This document shows positions 7,916 through 16,441 of a stretch of DNA of 46,992 nt, piece after piece. The translations under genes and the position numbers were made by a program. The DNA is from Gammaproteobacteria bacterium (lineage in GTDB: Bacteria > Pseudomonadota > Gammaproteobacteria > S012-40), in the NCBI GenBank assembly GCA_029883265.1, contig JAOUJM010000011.1:1-46992 (forward strand), written 5' to 3'. The notes under the pieces are model-generated. The model searched no databases, was not told where the DNA came from, and saw only the letters and a program-made list of their open reading frames with translations. Position 1 is the stretch's first letter; each line of letters begins with the position of its first letter.

Positions 7916-9238
7916 TTGGCCAGCCTTTCAAGATTGAGCATTGATAGCGAAAACTTACTCGACAAGTCCATTGGCGAAGGCGGAATTAGCCAAAGCGAGT
8001 TAGAGGCATTGTCACCTCAACTACAAAAATTAGTTGAACAAGCACAAAATTGGCTCAAGGACAAACAACCGCGTTTTTTGAATTTACCCCTCACCACCGA
8101 CTTGGATGCCATAAAACATCGTGGTCAAATCATCGCGCAGAGTTTTCGCAATACTATTATTTTTGGCATTGGCGGTTCCTCGCTCGGTGGAGAAATGCTT
8201 GTTGAAATACTCGGAGACGAGCAACCAATTAATAATGTTAAATTCTACGATAATGTTGATCCCTCCACGCTAATTGAGCTCGAATATGTTGATTGGTCGG
8301 TAACACAACTCATCATCATCTCAAAATCAGGAAATACCGCAGAAACCCTTAGCCAATTTCTCACCGTATTGCCAACCATGGAGCATCAACTCGGAGCCGA
8401 ACATGCGGCGCAACATTGCCTGATAATTACGGAAAACAAGGATGGCGCTTTATATGAATTAGCGCAGAAACTGGGCATAGAAGTAATCGAGCATCCACCG
8501 ATTGGTGGTCGTTTTTCAGTATTGTCCGTCGTGGGTTTATTACCTGCCTATGTCGCCGGAGTTGATATTGACGGCGTTATGGAAGGTGCACGCGCTATGG
8601 CTGAGCGTTGTGTTGAAGCCGATATTCTGCAAAATCCGGCGTTTTATAATGGTGCCGCACAATACTTACACGCACAACGCAATCGCACGATTAGTGTCGT
8701 AATGCCTTACGCTGATAATTTGCGTTTTGTGGTCAATTGGTTTCGCCAACTATGGGCAGAAAGCCTGGGTAAAATCGATGCACAAGGTGTAAATCGTGGT
8801 CTCACGCCTACCGAAGCCCATGGAGTGACCGACCAACATTCACAATTACAATTATTGCTCGAAGGCCCTGATGACAAACTGGTAACATTTCTTTCAAATC
8901 CTGGTTTTCGTTTTATGGGTCGACGCATTCCCATGCGTTTCCAAGATATCCCTGCAATTAAACCATTGGCGGGGCATACGATTGGTGAATTGTTTGTTGC
9001 TGAACTTAAAGCGACCCGCACCACCTTAAGTCGTCGAGGTCGCCCCAACCGTACCTTGGCACTGCTTGACCGTGATGCTTATGCATTAGGTGAGTTAATT
9101 ATTTTATTGGAAATGGAAACCGTGGTCGTTGCCGAGCTACTAGGCATTGATCCTTTTGATCAACCTGCCGTGGAAGAAAGTAAAATATTAACGCGAGAAT
9201 ATTTAGCTGAAATCAGTTCGGCGATGAATTTAATTTAG
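7916..9238 (+). CDS. pgi: Glucose-6-phosphate isomerase
   Basis: The product is 440 aa with SIS-fold phosphoglucose isomerase signatures: FGIGGSSLGGEM (residues 83-94), SKSGNTAET (136-144), IGGRFSVLS and the C-terminal TPTEAHGVTDQHSQ segment. It interconverts glucose-6-phosphate and fructose-6-phosphate in the cytoplasm. At 440 aa it belongs to the shorter bacterial type rather than the roughly 550-aa E. coli/eukaryotic type. The start is TTG, supported by AGGAG five nt upstream. It stands alone, with 300-400 bp of non-coding DNA on each side. Confidence 0.93.
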   Translation: MASLSRLSIDSENLLDKSIGEGGISQSELEALSPQLQKLVEQAQNWLKDKQPRFLNLPLTTDLDAIKHRGQIIAQSFRNTIIFGIGGSSLGGEMLVEILGDEQPINNVKFYDNVDPSTLIELEYVDWSVTQLIIISKSGNTAETLSQFLTVLPTMEHQLGAEHAAQHCLIITENKDGALYELAQKLGIEVIEHPPIGGRFSVLSVVGLLPAYVAGVDIDGVMEGARAMAERCVEADILQNPAFYNGAAQYLHAQRNRTISVVMPYADNLRFVVNWFRQLWAESLGKIDAQGVNRGLTPTEAHGVTDQHSQLQLLLEGPDDKLVTFLSNPGFRFMGRRIPMRFQDIPAIKPLAGHTIGELFVAELKATRTTLSRRGRPNRTLALLDRDAYALGELIILLEMETVVVAELLGIDPFDQPAVEESKILTREYLAEISSAMNLI

Positions 9239-9663
9239 GAGAAATCGTAGCTGATGCCAAGCATAATTTTAAGTCGTTTTGCCCTGGCATCTAAAAAACG
9301 TTTTCAGACATAACAAACCACTGGTTAAAAACCAATTATAAGCGATCGCTTTTTTGTAGATATTGAGTGTCTGAAGAATTGGCAATGATTTATATCAACT
9401 TATGTTAAACAACACCATCCCCAATAGACCAGCATATAGAAAATCACATGTTTCAGCACCGCTTTTTTAATGGACTATTGGCTTCTTGCTAGTGTCTCAA
9501 TACAAGTAATCGACATGAATAGGCTAGCCCGCTAGCGCATGAGCGCTTCCATAATTTCAAACAGGAAATCTGTGATCTAGTCGTGTAAAGTATTCGCTTT
9601 GAATGTATTCTGAATTCACTCTACCGTTATTGCGGCTAACTATTTCTAGAACGACATTGAATC
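9239..9663 (+). other. 425-bp intergenic region before the AraC/GyrI gene
   Basis: No credible gene was found on either strand. Visible structures are a long-loop inverted repeat GATGCCA (9253-9259)/TGGCATC (9285-9291) just behind pgi, a self-complementary AAGCGATCGCTT followed by Ts near 9340-9355 that could end the pgi transcript, and AGCGC-ATGA-GCGCT at 9534-9547. No strong promoter was identified. Confidence 0.4.
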
Positions 9664-10557
9664 ATGGCAAAAAATAGCAAAATTCTATATGAACAGCGTC
9701 TTGAACATGTGCTACGTTATATCGATGACCACTTAGAACATCCACTCAACTTAGAGCATATTGCACAAACTGCCTATTTCTCACCTTATCATTTTCATCG
9801 TTTGTTCCACGCGCTTACCGGCGAAACCCCCAATGCTTTGATCACTCGTCTACGCTTGGAACGTGCCGCCAATCAAATGCTTTACCAGCGCAAGCCCAGC
9901 ATTACTGATATTGCATTACGCTCCGGCTTCCAAACCAGTTCCAGTTTTTGCAATGCTTTCAAAAAACACTTTGGTATCAATCCCTCTCAATGGCGTAAAC
10001 AAAATAGCAAGAATGGACAAGTATTTATTAATCAACTTGTCGATAATCAACTCATGATGAAAAACGAAACACAACACTTGGAATTTCCCGTTCATCAACA
10101 AAAACGCAAGGCACTCCATATAGCGTATGCAAGCAGTCGTTCGGGATACGATGAGCAGAGTATCGCTCAGGCCTGGCAGAAGATACTAGCCTGGGCTGAG
10201 TCACAGCATTTGCTCAATGACAAAACGCAATATATAAGCATTGCATTTGATAATCCGGACATTACCCAAGCGCATCAATGCCGGTATTTCGCAGGCATTG
10301 TAATTGATGACCCCTGTCTGATCACACCCGCGGGTATAGCACATTATTATTTGCCTGCAGGCGATTATGCAATATTACAGTTTAACGAAGATATAGCATT
10401 AGTTCCCACTGCTTATCAATATCTATATAAGCACTGGCTGTTGCAAAGTGAATTTCAAGCAATCGATTCACCAACGTTTGAATATTTATATCAGCTAGGA
10501 CCGGATAAAAATAGACGATTGCGCACGGATATTTGTTTACCTATTGCACCTTTGTAA
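9664..10557 (+). CDS. AraC-family regulator with GyrI-like effector domain
   Basis: The product is 297 aa. Residues 5-110 form the double helix-turn-helix of AraC/XylS regulators: PLNLEHIAQTAYFSPYHFHR for the first helix pair, then SITDIALRSGFQTSSSFCNA and FKKHFGINPSQWR. Residues about 140-297 match a GyrI-like/SOUL-fold ligand domain, ending in DICLPIAPL. This fusion (Rob and BmrR relatives) typically senses small amphipathic or toxic compounds. The next gene, 24 bp downstream, encodes a stand-alone GyrI-like protein, so the pair is probably an operon. The ligand cannot be read from sequence. Confidence 0.9.
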   Translation: MAKNSKILYEQRLEHVLRYIDDHLEHPLNLEHIAQTAYFSPYHFHRLFHALTGETPNALITRLRLERAANQMLYQRKPSITDIALRSGFQTSSSFCNAFKKHFGINPSQWRKQNSKNGQVFINQLVDNQLMMKNETQHLEFPVHQQKRKALHIAYASSRSGYDEQSIAQAWQKILAWAESQHLLNDKTQYISIAFDNPDITQAHQCRYFAGIVIDDPCLITPAGIAHYYLPAGDYAILQFNEDIALVPTAYQYLYKHWLLQSEFQAIDSPTFEYLYQLGPDKNRRLRTDICLPIAPL

Positions 10558-10581
10558 AATTTGTTTTTTTAAGGAGTTAAC

Positions 10582-11190
10582 ATGAAAAAAATTGATTACA
10601 AAAAAGAATTTAAGAATTTGTACAGTGCAAAAAAAGGCAAACCTGAGCTGGTGGTAGTTCCAGCACTCAATTATCTTGCTGTTCAAGGTGCAGGCGCGCC
10701 AGGTGATGACAATTTCAAACATGCCATCGAAGCCTTATTTACATTGGCTTATACGCTTAAATTCATGGTTAAAAAAAGCGAACTGGCGATAGACTATGGC
10801 GTCATGCCGTTACAGGGTTTATGGTGGGCCGAGGACATGAGCCAATTTTCCGTTGAGAAAAAACAAGACTGGCTATGGCAAATCATGATTATGCAACCTG
10901 AGCTCATAAATAAAAAACTTATTAACCAAGCATTGACGCAGGCCAAACAAAAAAAACCAGAGCTACCACTGGATACAATCGAATTTATTAAATTCAAAGA
11001 AGGTAAGTGCGCACAGGTTTTACACCAAGGGCCGTTTGCTGAAGAGGGTCCCACCATACAGGCTTTACATCAATTCATTCATGGACAAGGCCTTGCATTA
11101 CGTGACAAACATCACGAGATTTATTTAAACGATTTTAATCGTACCGCACCAGAAAAACTCAGAACCATTATTCGCCAACCCGTGGCATAA
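10582..11190 (+). CDS. GyrI-like small-molecule-binding domain protein
   Basis: The product is 202 aa and opens MKKIDYKKEFKNLYSAKKGK, with the motif LNYLAVQGAGAPGDDNFKHA followed by ALFTLAYTLKF. This start pattern is typical of the GyrI-like family annotated in many bacteria. Family members bind hydrophobic small molecules and some hydrolyse cyclopropanoid compounds. There is no signal peptide, so it should be cytoplasmic. AAGGAG at short spacing precedes the ATG. It lies 24 bp behind the AraC/GyrI regulator and is probably co-transcribed with it. An inverted repeat follows at 11203-11230. Confidence 0.85.
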   Translation: MKKIDYKKEFKNLYSAKKGKPELVVVPALNYLAVQGAGAPGDDNFKHAIEALFTLAYTLKFMVKKSELAIDYGVMPLQGLWWAEDMSQFSVEKKQDWLWQIMIMQPELINKKLINQALTQAKQKKPELPLDTIEFIKFKEGKCAQVLHQGPFAEEGPTIQALHQFIHGQGLALRDKHHEIYLNDFNRTAPEKLRTIIRQPVA

Positions 11191-11202
11191 GTTCAATCGC
11201 TA

Positions 11203-11230
11203 TCGCCGTGAATATTGTTATGCACGGCGA
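11203..11230 (+). terminator. 8-bp inverted repeat behind the GyrI-like gene
   Basis: TCGCCGTG (11203-11210) pairs with CACGGCGA (11223-11230) around a 12-nt loop. There is no T-run. It lies 12 nt after the stop codon, so it may mark the end of the transcript. Confidence 0.35.
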
Positions 11231-11369
11231 ATACTCGGCAAGCACCATAAACCCCACTAGCAGGTGTTGATAAATTTTATTGAATTGTAATTTTAAGTCA
11301 CCAGCCCCAAATTAATCACATATGCCTTGAAGTCTATTTCATATTTACCTTAGTAAAGGAGCGATCGAC

Positions 11370-11927
11370 ATGGACTTACATAAACTGAATCCCTGGAATT
11401 GGTTTAAGCACGAAGAAGCACCGGGCAATAAAAGCGTCACCGTTCCAGTCAAACACGGAGACAAAACCCAATCTCAACAAAGTGTTAACTATCTAAGCCA
11501 AATACATCAGGACATTAATCAACTATTTGAAAAATTATCATCAGGACAAGGTTTTGGTGCTTGGAACGGTTTTTCAGATGAAAACTTTTCACCCTTGTTT
11601 CGTGCCGAAGTGAATATCGCCAGTGATAAGCAACAATATTCAATCACCCTGGAAGCGCCCGGCTTGAGTCAAAAAGATATTTCAATTGAATTACAGGATC
11701 GAGTACTTGTTATTAAAGGTAGCAAACAACACGAAGAAGAAGATAAAAACAAACATTTTTATCGAATTGAACGACGTTATGGAAGTTTTCAGCGTATATT
11801 AGCTATTCCCGATGATGCAGATGCTAATCAAATCAAGGCGAGAATGGACAAAGGCGTTTTAACAATCATCATTCCACGACATGAGTCCAGCAAAAAAAAT
11901 GTGCAGCAAATTAAAATAGATAGCTAA
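11370..11927 (+). CDS. Small heat-shock protein, Hsp20/alpha-crystallin family
   Basis: The product is 185 aa. The alpha-crystallin domain covers about residues 75-180, with the family features ITLEAPGLSQKDISIELQDR, YGSFQRILAIPDDAD and AxxxxGVLTIIIPR. The N-terminal 70 residues are variable and Gln/Ser-rich, as usual. It acts as an ATP-independent cytoplasmic holdase for unfolding proteins. A strong AAAGGAG precedes the ATG. I could not find a convincing sigma-32 promoter. It is convergent with the retropepsin-like gene, only 28 bp apart. Confidence 0.93.
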   Translation: MDLHKLNPWNWFKHEEAPGNKSVTVPVKHGDKTQSQQSVNYLSQIHQDINQLFEKLSSGQGFGAWNGFSDENFSPLFRAEVNIASDKQQYSITLEAPGLSQKDISIELQDRVLVIKGSKQHEEEDKNKHFYRIERRYGSFQRILAIPDDADANQIKARMDKGVLTIIIPRHESSKKNVQQIKIDS

Positions 11928-11955
11928 ACATTAGTGCAGCTTAACATGAACACTA

Positions 11956-13071
11956 TTATTCTCGTGGCACTAACAGTAATTGTTTTTGTGTCTGATCGAT
12001 GGAAAAACGAAAATGCTTAAGAAAATTCATGCCCAACAAACCTTGGTAATGATCTTGTGGTTCTAGCGGCAGAACCAATACGTCAAATGGGGTGATTGAT
12101 GCACTACCAATAGCCGCTTGCTGATGCCGGTAACTTTGAGCCTGAGTTTGGCCATTGGCTGTTTGCACAGTCACAAGCTGACCAGGCTCCCCCGCCAAGC
12201 TCAACTCGTAGTAGTCAGAATCACGAACTACACTCATGCTTGCCCCAGTATCGATTAATAAATTGAGAGGGTGAGCATCGTCCAAACTAAGCGAAACCAA
12301 ATAATGCTCACCGATTTTACGCAAAGGAACCTGTAGCTGGCCAGCTATCGAATTTTCGCCGTGTGAAGTGTTCAATTTTTGCAACAAGGTTTGGGCTGAA
12401 CCATATTCATTACTATGTGGACTAATTAAACTAATGACTTGCTCCGCTTCAAGCGTTTGTCCTGACTGCATCAAGTAACCTGCAAGCTTAAGTTGATATG
12501 CATAATTGCTTGGCTCAGCTTCGGCGAGAAAGTTGTACAATTCTATCAATTCCGGTAGTTGCTGATTGGTGCTTAAACCCGCCTCATAGCGCTCAATCGA
12601 TTCTTGCAAATATTCAGCCGCTATCTTTTTGTTGTGCTTATCTAATATTTTATGCTGACCTAACATTAATAGTTTAATTGCATGAACTTGGCTTTCTCTA
12701 CTCAATAACGCTGCATATTTTTCATAAGCCAACCAGTCTTCCGGCTCCACCACAAAATAGTCCATAAAAAAGTCCCACAAACTTAACGCAGGTTGTGGTT
12801 TACTTAAAAACGCTAAAAGTTGTTGATGTAGATTTTGCTGCTGCTGCTTATTTTGAGAAAATTTGGCAAGCTCATATACTCGTAGGAATTCGTCATAATT
12901 TGCCTTGTCCAGCCAATTTTCGTGGAGTGCAGTTCTTTCTGACTGATGTTGTGCAATTGTCGGCGCAGGCTTTGAGACGTTTCGCATTAGCGGACTATCC
13001 CACCATTGGTGAGCTTGCCAACCGCTAACTAGACCTAGTGTAAATACTATAAACAGCCAAGCAAATCGCAT
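11956..13071 (-). CDS. Membrane-anchored retropepsin-like aspartic protease with helical-repeat region
   Basis: The product is 371 aa. Residues 1-20 form a hydrophobic N-terminal anchor or signal (FAWLFIVFTLGLVSGW). Residues about 45-235 are alpha-helical with TPR-like repeats (NFLAEAEPSNYAYQLKLAGY, QSGQTLEAEQVI). The C-terminal domain from about 245 has the aspartic protease motif LIDTGAS with D274, plus the flap and hydrophobic segments (VTVQTANGQTQ, GLLGMNFLKHF) of the single-domain retropepsin-like family. The protease domain should face the periplasm. The substrate is unknown. It is divergent from the Spy-like gene with 206 bp between them. Confidence 0.88.
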   Translation of the reverse strand: MRFAWLFIVFTLGLVSGWQAHQWWDSPLMRNVSKPAPTIAQHQSERTALHENWLDKANYDEFLRVYELAKFSQNKQQQQNLHQQLLAFLSKPQPALSLWDFFMDYFVVEPEDWLAYEKYAALLSRESQVHAIKLLMLGQHKILDKHNKKIAAEYLQESIERYEAGLSTNQQLPELIELYNFLAEAEPSNYAYQLKLAGYLMQSGQTLEAEQVISLISPHSNEYGSAQTLLQKLNTSHGENSIAGQLQVPLRKIGEHYLVSLSLDDAHPLNLLIDTGASMSVVRDSDYYELSLAGEPGQLVTVQTANGQTQAQSYRHQQAAIGSASITPFDVLVLPLEPQDHYQGLLGMNFLKHFRFSIDQTQKQLLLVPRE

Positions 13072-13186
13072 AAAAAGCGCTTTCTTTTGAGAATCGAGTT
13101 AAATGATAATATTGAAGCATTTCTGAGTTTGAATTATAGCCGATAGTCAAAGCCAACAACCATAAATTCCTTTCACTTTGCCGTTA

Positions 13187-13204
13187 CAAAACGAAACAAA
13201 ACGA
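13187..13204 (+). promoter_or_regulatory. Direct repeat, candidate OmpR-family response regulator site
   Basis: CAAAACGA occurs at 13187-13194 and again at 13197-13204, exactly 10 bp apart, one helical turn, as expected for tandem binding of a winged-helix response regulator. It lies about 55 bp upstream of the start inferred from GATAAT (13240-13245). That promoter lacks a recognisable -35 hexamer, consistent with activation. Confidence 0.45.
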
Positions 13205-13277
13205 TACCCCGCTGAAAAGCTATTCCCTAGAGTTTAGCCGATAATTTCATCGTCGAATACAACACAGGAGACGACAC

Positions 13278-13724
13278 ATGAAAACATTATTTATCATTAG
13301 CAGCGTCATTGCCCTCATCAGTGCGGTGGCATTATTTAGCGGTTGCTCACGTCACGGCCACAAAGATCCACAGAAACACATGGACTACATGGTCAAAAAG
13401 GCCAGCAAAAAACTTGATTTAAATTCCAACCAAGTCGTGAATCTTGAAGCATTTGGGCAAACACTACTGAATTCATTTGCGGACCACAAAGCGAAAAAAC
13501 AAGAGGCTATGGAAACAGTAAAACAGGCCTTTGCATCTGAACGTCTCGACCAAGCTAGCCTGGTTACGCTGATACAATCACATACTCGCGAGATCGAAAA
13601 TAAAGCGCCACAAGTGATTGCCTCGTTTGCTCAATTTTATGATAGTTTAGATGGTGAACAACAAGCCAAACTACGTGAGCATCTACAGGAAAAAATGGCA
13701 CGTCATCATCGTCATCACGAATAA
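13278..13724 (+). CDS. Spy/CpxP-like His-rich lipoprotein
   Basis: The product is 148 aa. A lipoprotein signal (IALISAVALFSGC) puts the lipidated Cys at residue 23. The mature protein is helical and charged, with a Spy/CpxP-like layout (helix MDYMVKKASKKLDLNSNQ followed by long amphipathic helices), though the canonical LTxxQ repeats are not exact. Both ends are histidine-rich (CSRHGHKDPQKH and ARHHRHHE), suggesting metal binding. In relatives such proteins hold misfolded periplasmic proteins or dampen a sensor kinase. AGGAG precedes the ATG. A response regulator and kinase follow, so it is probably both target and modulator of that system. Confidence 0.75.
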   Translation: MKTLFIISSVIALISAVALFSGCSRHGHKDPQKHMDYMVKKASKKLDLNSNQVVNLEAFGQTLLNSFADHKAKKQEAMETVKQAFASERLDQASLVTLIQSHTREIENKAPQVIASFAQFYDSLDGEQQAKLREHLQEKMARHHRHHE

Positions 13725-13734
13725 TTGCAATTAC

Positions 13735-13766
13735 AGCGGTAGCCACTTTTGGCTCCCGCTACTTTT
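13735..13766 (+). terminator. Imperfect terminator/attenuator between the lipoprotein and response regulator genes
   Basis: AGCGG (13735-13739) pairs with CCGCT (13756-13760), and AGCCA (13741-13745) with TGGCT (13750-13754), with one T/C mismatch between. ACTTTTC follows. It could let the abundant lipoprotein mRNA be partly separated from the two-component genes. Confidence 0.5.
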
Positions 13767-13804
13767 CTGCTATGCTCAACAAGTAATACACACTAGGATG
13801 TAAA

Positions 13805-14479
13805 ATGATCCAAGCTTTATTAATCGACGACGATGAAAGACTAGCGAGTTTACTCACACAGTATTTCACTAGCTACGATATTCAGCTTAGCGCTTGCACC
13901 CATCCCATGCAGGGAATTAAGCAAATCAAGCAAAATCATTATGACATTATTATACTCGATATTATGTTACCCGAGTTCGACGGCTTTGAAACATGCAAAC
14001 GTATTCGCCATTTCAGTGCAATACCTATCATTATGCTCACTGCTCGTGGCGACGTCATGGACCGAGTTGTCGGTCTGGAGATTGGTGCAGACGATTATCT
14101 AGCGAAACCGTTTGAACCAAGAGAACTTACTGCTCGCATTCACAATATTCTTAAGCGAACACAGGGCTCAAGTCATCACCAGGATATTTTGAAATTTGAT
14201 GATTTAGAAATTGATATGAGTCGGCGCGAGGTTCAATTGGGCGGACACATTATTGAGCTAAGCTCCATGGAATATCAGCTATTACAGCTCCTCGTCAAAC
14301 AACCTGGAAAAATTTTTAGTCGTGATGAAATTCTGAATGCGCTCAAAGGCATTGATGTAGAAATTTTTTCGCGTTCCATTGACATTTTAATTAGTCGTTT
14401 GCGGCAAAAACTTAAACCCAGCCAATTTATCAAAACCGTTCGTGGTCAAGGTTACTGCTTTGCAGGCAAATCCCAATGA
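13805..14479 (+). CDS. OmpR-family response regulator (CpxR-like)
   Basis: The product is 224 aa. The receiver domain has the acidic pair DDD (residues 8-10), phospho-acceptor D52 in ILDIMLPEFDG, the conserved T of MLTARGD, and the Lys of LAKPFEPREL. The C-terminal winged helix (about 128-222) ends in the RGQGYCF wing typical of OmpR/PhoB proteins. It should bind DNA as a dimer on direct repeats with 10-11 bp spacing, such as the CAAAACGA pair upstream of the lipoprotein gene. Its stop overlaps the kinase start by 4 nt, indicating translational coupling. CpxR-like is inferred from the Spy-like neighbour and is not proven. Confidence 0.92.
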   Translation: MIQALLIDDDERLASLLTQYFTSYDIQLSACTHPMQGIKQIKQNHYDIIILDIMLPEFDGFETCKRIRHFSAIPIIMLTARGDVMDRVVGLEIGADDYLAKPFEPRELTARIHNILKRTQGSSHHQDILKFDDLEIDMSRREVQLGGHIIELSSMEYQLLQLLVKQPGKIFSRDEILNALKGIDVEIFSRSIDILISRLRQKLKPSQFIKTVRGQGYCFAGKSQ

Positions 14480-15765
14480 ACTGGCTGCACCGTCATGCAC
14501 GTCACACACTCGCCGGACGTTTGTTTTGGTTATATTTAGCCATGTCATTCTTATTCGTGGCATTGCTTATGTTATTGTTTCGCAGCGGTTTTCGCAGTGA
14601 AGTAGAAACCATAGTCGAGCCCCACCTCCAACAATATTTGGATTATCTAGTCGCCGATATTGGCGAGCCAGCAAACATCGAACATGCACAAACATTGGCG
14701 ACAAAACTCCATATACAAATAAAAATCACCAGCAACTATTTAAACTGGAGCTCAAGCAGTAGTATTTCGCAGCCGAGCATCAACGCTAAGATTTTGCGTC
14801 ACTATCAAGTTAAGGGCCGAAACTATTTTATCGGCCATACACATGAGCAAAGTTTCGCTAAAGTTCAAACCGAAAATAGCATATATGAGTTTCTAATTCC
14901 CCATCAACAGTTTTCCCAAAAAAAGAACGGCTTTGCGCCTTTTTTAATCTTATTGGGTATTTTGTTTTTCTTTTATCATGCCACACGTCGACTATTCAAA
15001 CCCATCGATACAATAAAATATGGCATCAAACAAATCGAGCAAGGTGTTTTAAGCCATCGCATAGACGTCAAACGTAAGGATGAACTAGGTGAATTAGCCC
15101 AACACATCAATACCATGGCAGACGAGCTAGAAAGATTACTTGATGCAAAGCGCGAATTGCTGCTTGCTGTGAGCCACGAATTACGCACACCACTCACCCG
15201 CATTAAAGTCATACTTGAAATAGAAAACGACCCTAAACAACTGGATATGATTCGCACTGAATTACTCGACATGGAAAAACTAATAACTGATATTCTAGAA
15301 TCGGAGCGATTGAAGAATCACAGCGCACTTACTAGAACTGAAACCAATTTAAGTCAGCTATTGAAGCAAATTATTGGAGAGGATTTTCGTCAACACAATA
15401 TTAAGCTTACATTACCCATAAGCCCGTGCATTAGCCAACTAGACAAAATGCGTATCACACTAGCCATCCGAAATATTATTGATAATGCCATCAAATACAG
15501 TCAGCAACAAGCACCAGAAGTGACACTTGAATGTAATGACATAATTAGAATTGAAGTGATCAATTACGGGAACGTAATTGAAGCAAGCCATCTTCCGCTC
15601 ATCACCGAACCATTTTATCGAGTCGATCCATCACGACAACGGCAAACCGGTGGTTATGGCTTAGGTTTGTATTTATGCAAACTGATTATAGAGCAACACC
15701 AAGGCAAGTTGACCATCACGAGTTCTACAGATGCAGGAACTCGTGTGAGTATAGTGCTACCATAA
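14476..15765 (+). CDS. Sensor histidine kinase (CpxA-like)
   Basis: The product is 429 aa. Residues about 15-37 form TM1 and 155-172 TM2, with a periplasmic sensor loop between. A HAMP domain follows (FKPIDTIKYGIKQIEQG to about 225). HisKA has AVSHELRTPLTRIK with H234. HATPase_c shows the N box (RNIIDNAIKYS), an F-box-like FYRVDPSR and the G2 box GGYGLGLYLCK. It autophosphorylates and donates to the overlapping response regulator. The HisKA variant SHELRTPLTRI is typical of EnvZ/CpxA-type kinases. The gene ends shortly before a palindrome shared with a convergent gene. Confidence 0.92.
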   Translation: MNWLHRHARHTLAGRLFWLYLAMSFLFVALLMLLFRSGFRSEVETIVEPHLQQYLDYLVADIGEPANIEHAQTLATKLHIQIKITSNYLNWSSSSSISQPSINAKILRHYQVKGRNYFIGHTHEQSFAKVQTENSIYEFLIPHQQFSQKKNGFAPFLILLGILFFFYHATRRLFKPIDTIKYGIKQIEQGVLSHRIDVKRKDELGELAQHINTMADELERLLDAKRELLLAVSHELRTPLTRIKVILEIENDPKQLDMIRTELLDMEKLITDILESERLKNHSALTRTETNLSQLLKQIIGEDFRQHNIKLTLPISPCISQLDKMRITLAIRNIIDNAIKYSQQQAPEVTLECNDIIRIEVINYGNVIEASHLPLITEPFYRVDPSRQRQTGGYGLGLYLCKLIIEQHQGKLTITSSTDAGTRVSIVLP

Positions 15766-15783
15766 ACTTCCACATAATCCAGA

Positions 15784-15807
15784 TCTAATACGAACGTTAG
15801 TATTAGA
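15784..15807. terminator. Palindrome between convergent genes
   Basis: TCTAATAC (15784-15791) pairs with GTATTAGA (15800-15807) around an 8-nt centre containing AACGTT. It encloses the stop codon (15803-15805) of the minus-strand outer-membrane protein gene and lies 18 nt after the kinase stop. There is no T-run on either strand. Confidence 0.35.
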
Positions 15808-16441
15808 ACATCAAACCAAAGCCTACTTTCACAATAGCACCCGATGGATAATATTTTAATACGCCTTCTGCATTACGAATTCGTTTTGCGTTGGCAGGGG
15901 AATTGGCAAATTGATCAACGCTTGTTAATACTTCTCCACTGAATGGAATATTCAAGCTAATCCAATCCACCACGAGTGGTTTGTTTCCCAAGACCACCCA
16001 TTGATTGCTCAGACCAACCCGGATGAAGTTCGACTGTATTTTACTCGCTAATAAAGTATAGTCTTTTAATGCTAAATCCAACCAATCTTTAGGTAATGTT
16101 GTTTCGAGTGTTCGCTGACCTAGCGCAAATTTGAAATTGAAACTATTACCAATAAAACGACGCAATTGAATTGCATAGGTCTTTTCGTCTATGGAGCCAA
16201 GCTGAAAACCAAATAGTCCAAGTTCTTTTGCAGAACTAGTATAATCCAAAGCCAAGGTCCATTTATTATTCAGATTCGCGCCAAACTCCGCTCCCCAGGC
16301 CATTGGGAATGGCATTTGCACCGGCGCCCAAAATGCATGGGCGAAAAAATGATTATCCTCGCGATCTACTTTTGCAGCAAAACTATAAATAGGGGATAAC
16401 AATAAAACCATCATACAAGTTAGTGCGGGTATTGACTTCAT
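15803..16441 (-). CDS. Probable outer-membrane beta-barrel protein, unknown function
   Basis: The product is 212 aa. The start is set at 16441 because it gives a proper signal peptide (MKSIPALTCMMVLLLSPIYS, cleavage near SFAA) and is preceded by AGGG. The longer in-frame ORF upstream would add 52 residues without signal character. The mature sequence alternates polar and hydrophobic residues in strand-like segments (KWTLALDYTSS, KTYAIQLRRF, NFKFALGQR, AIVKVGFGLMF) and ends in Phe, the usual C-terminal residue for Bam-dependent barrels. Size and strand number suggest about eight strands. No specific family was recognised. Confidence 0.6.
   Translation of the reverse strand: MKSIPALTCMMVLLLSPIYSFAAKVDREDNHFFAHAFWAPVQMPFPMAWGAEFGANLNNKWTLALDYTSSAKELGLFGFQLGSIDEKTYAIQLRRFIGNSFNFKFALGQRTLETTLPKDWLDLALKDYTLLASKIQSNFIRVGLSNQWVVLGNKPLVVDWISLNIPFSGEVLTSVDQFANSPANAKRIRNAEGVLKYYPSGAIVKVGFGLMF

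Noticed and set aside
9340-9355. GCGATCGC as a HIP1-type repeat
   Set aside because: Only one octamer of this kind was noticed in the window, so there is no sign of the over-representation known from cyanobacteria.
11326-11354. CTTGAAG with CCTTAGT 15 bp downstream as a sigma-32 promoter of the Hsp20 gene
   Set aside because: The -10 part does not match CCCCATNT and the implied start would fall in the ribosome binding site.
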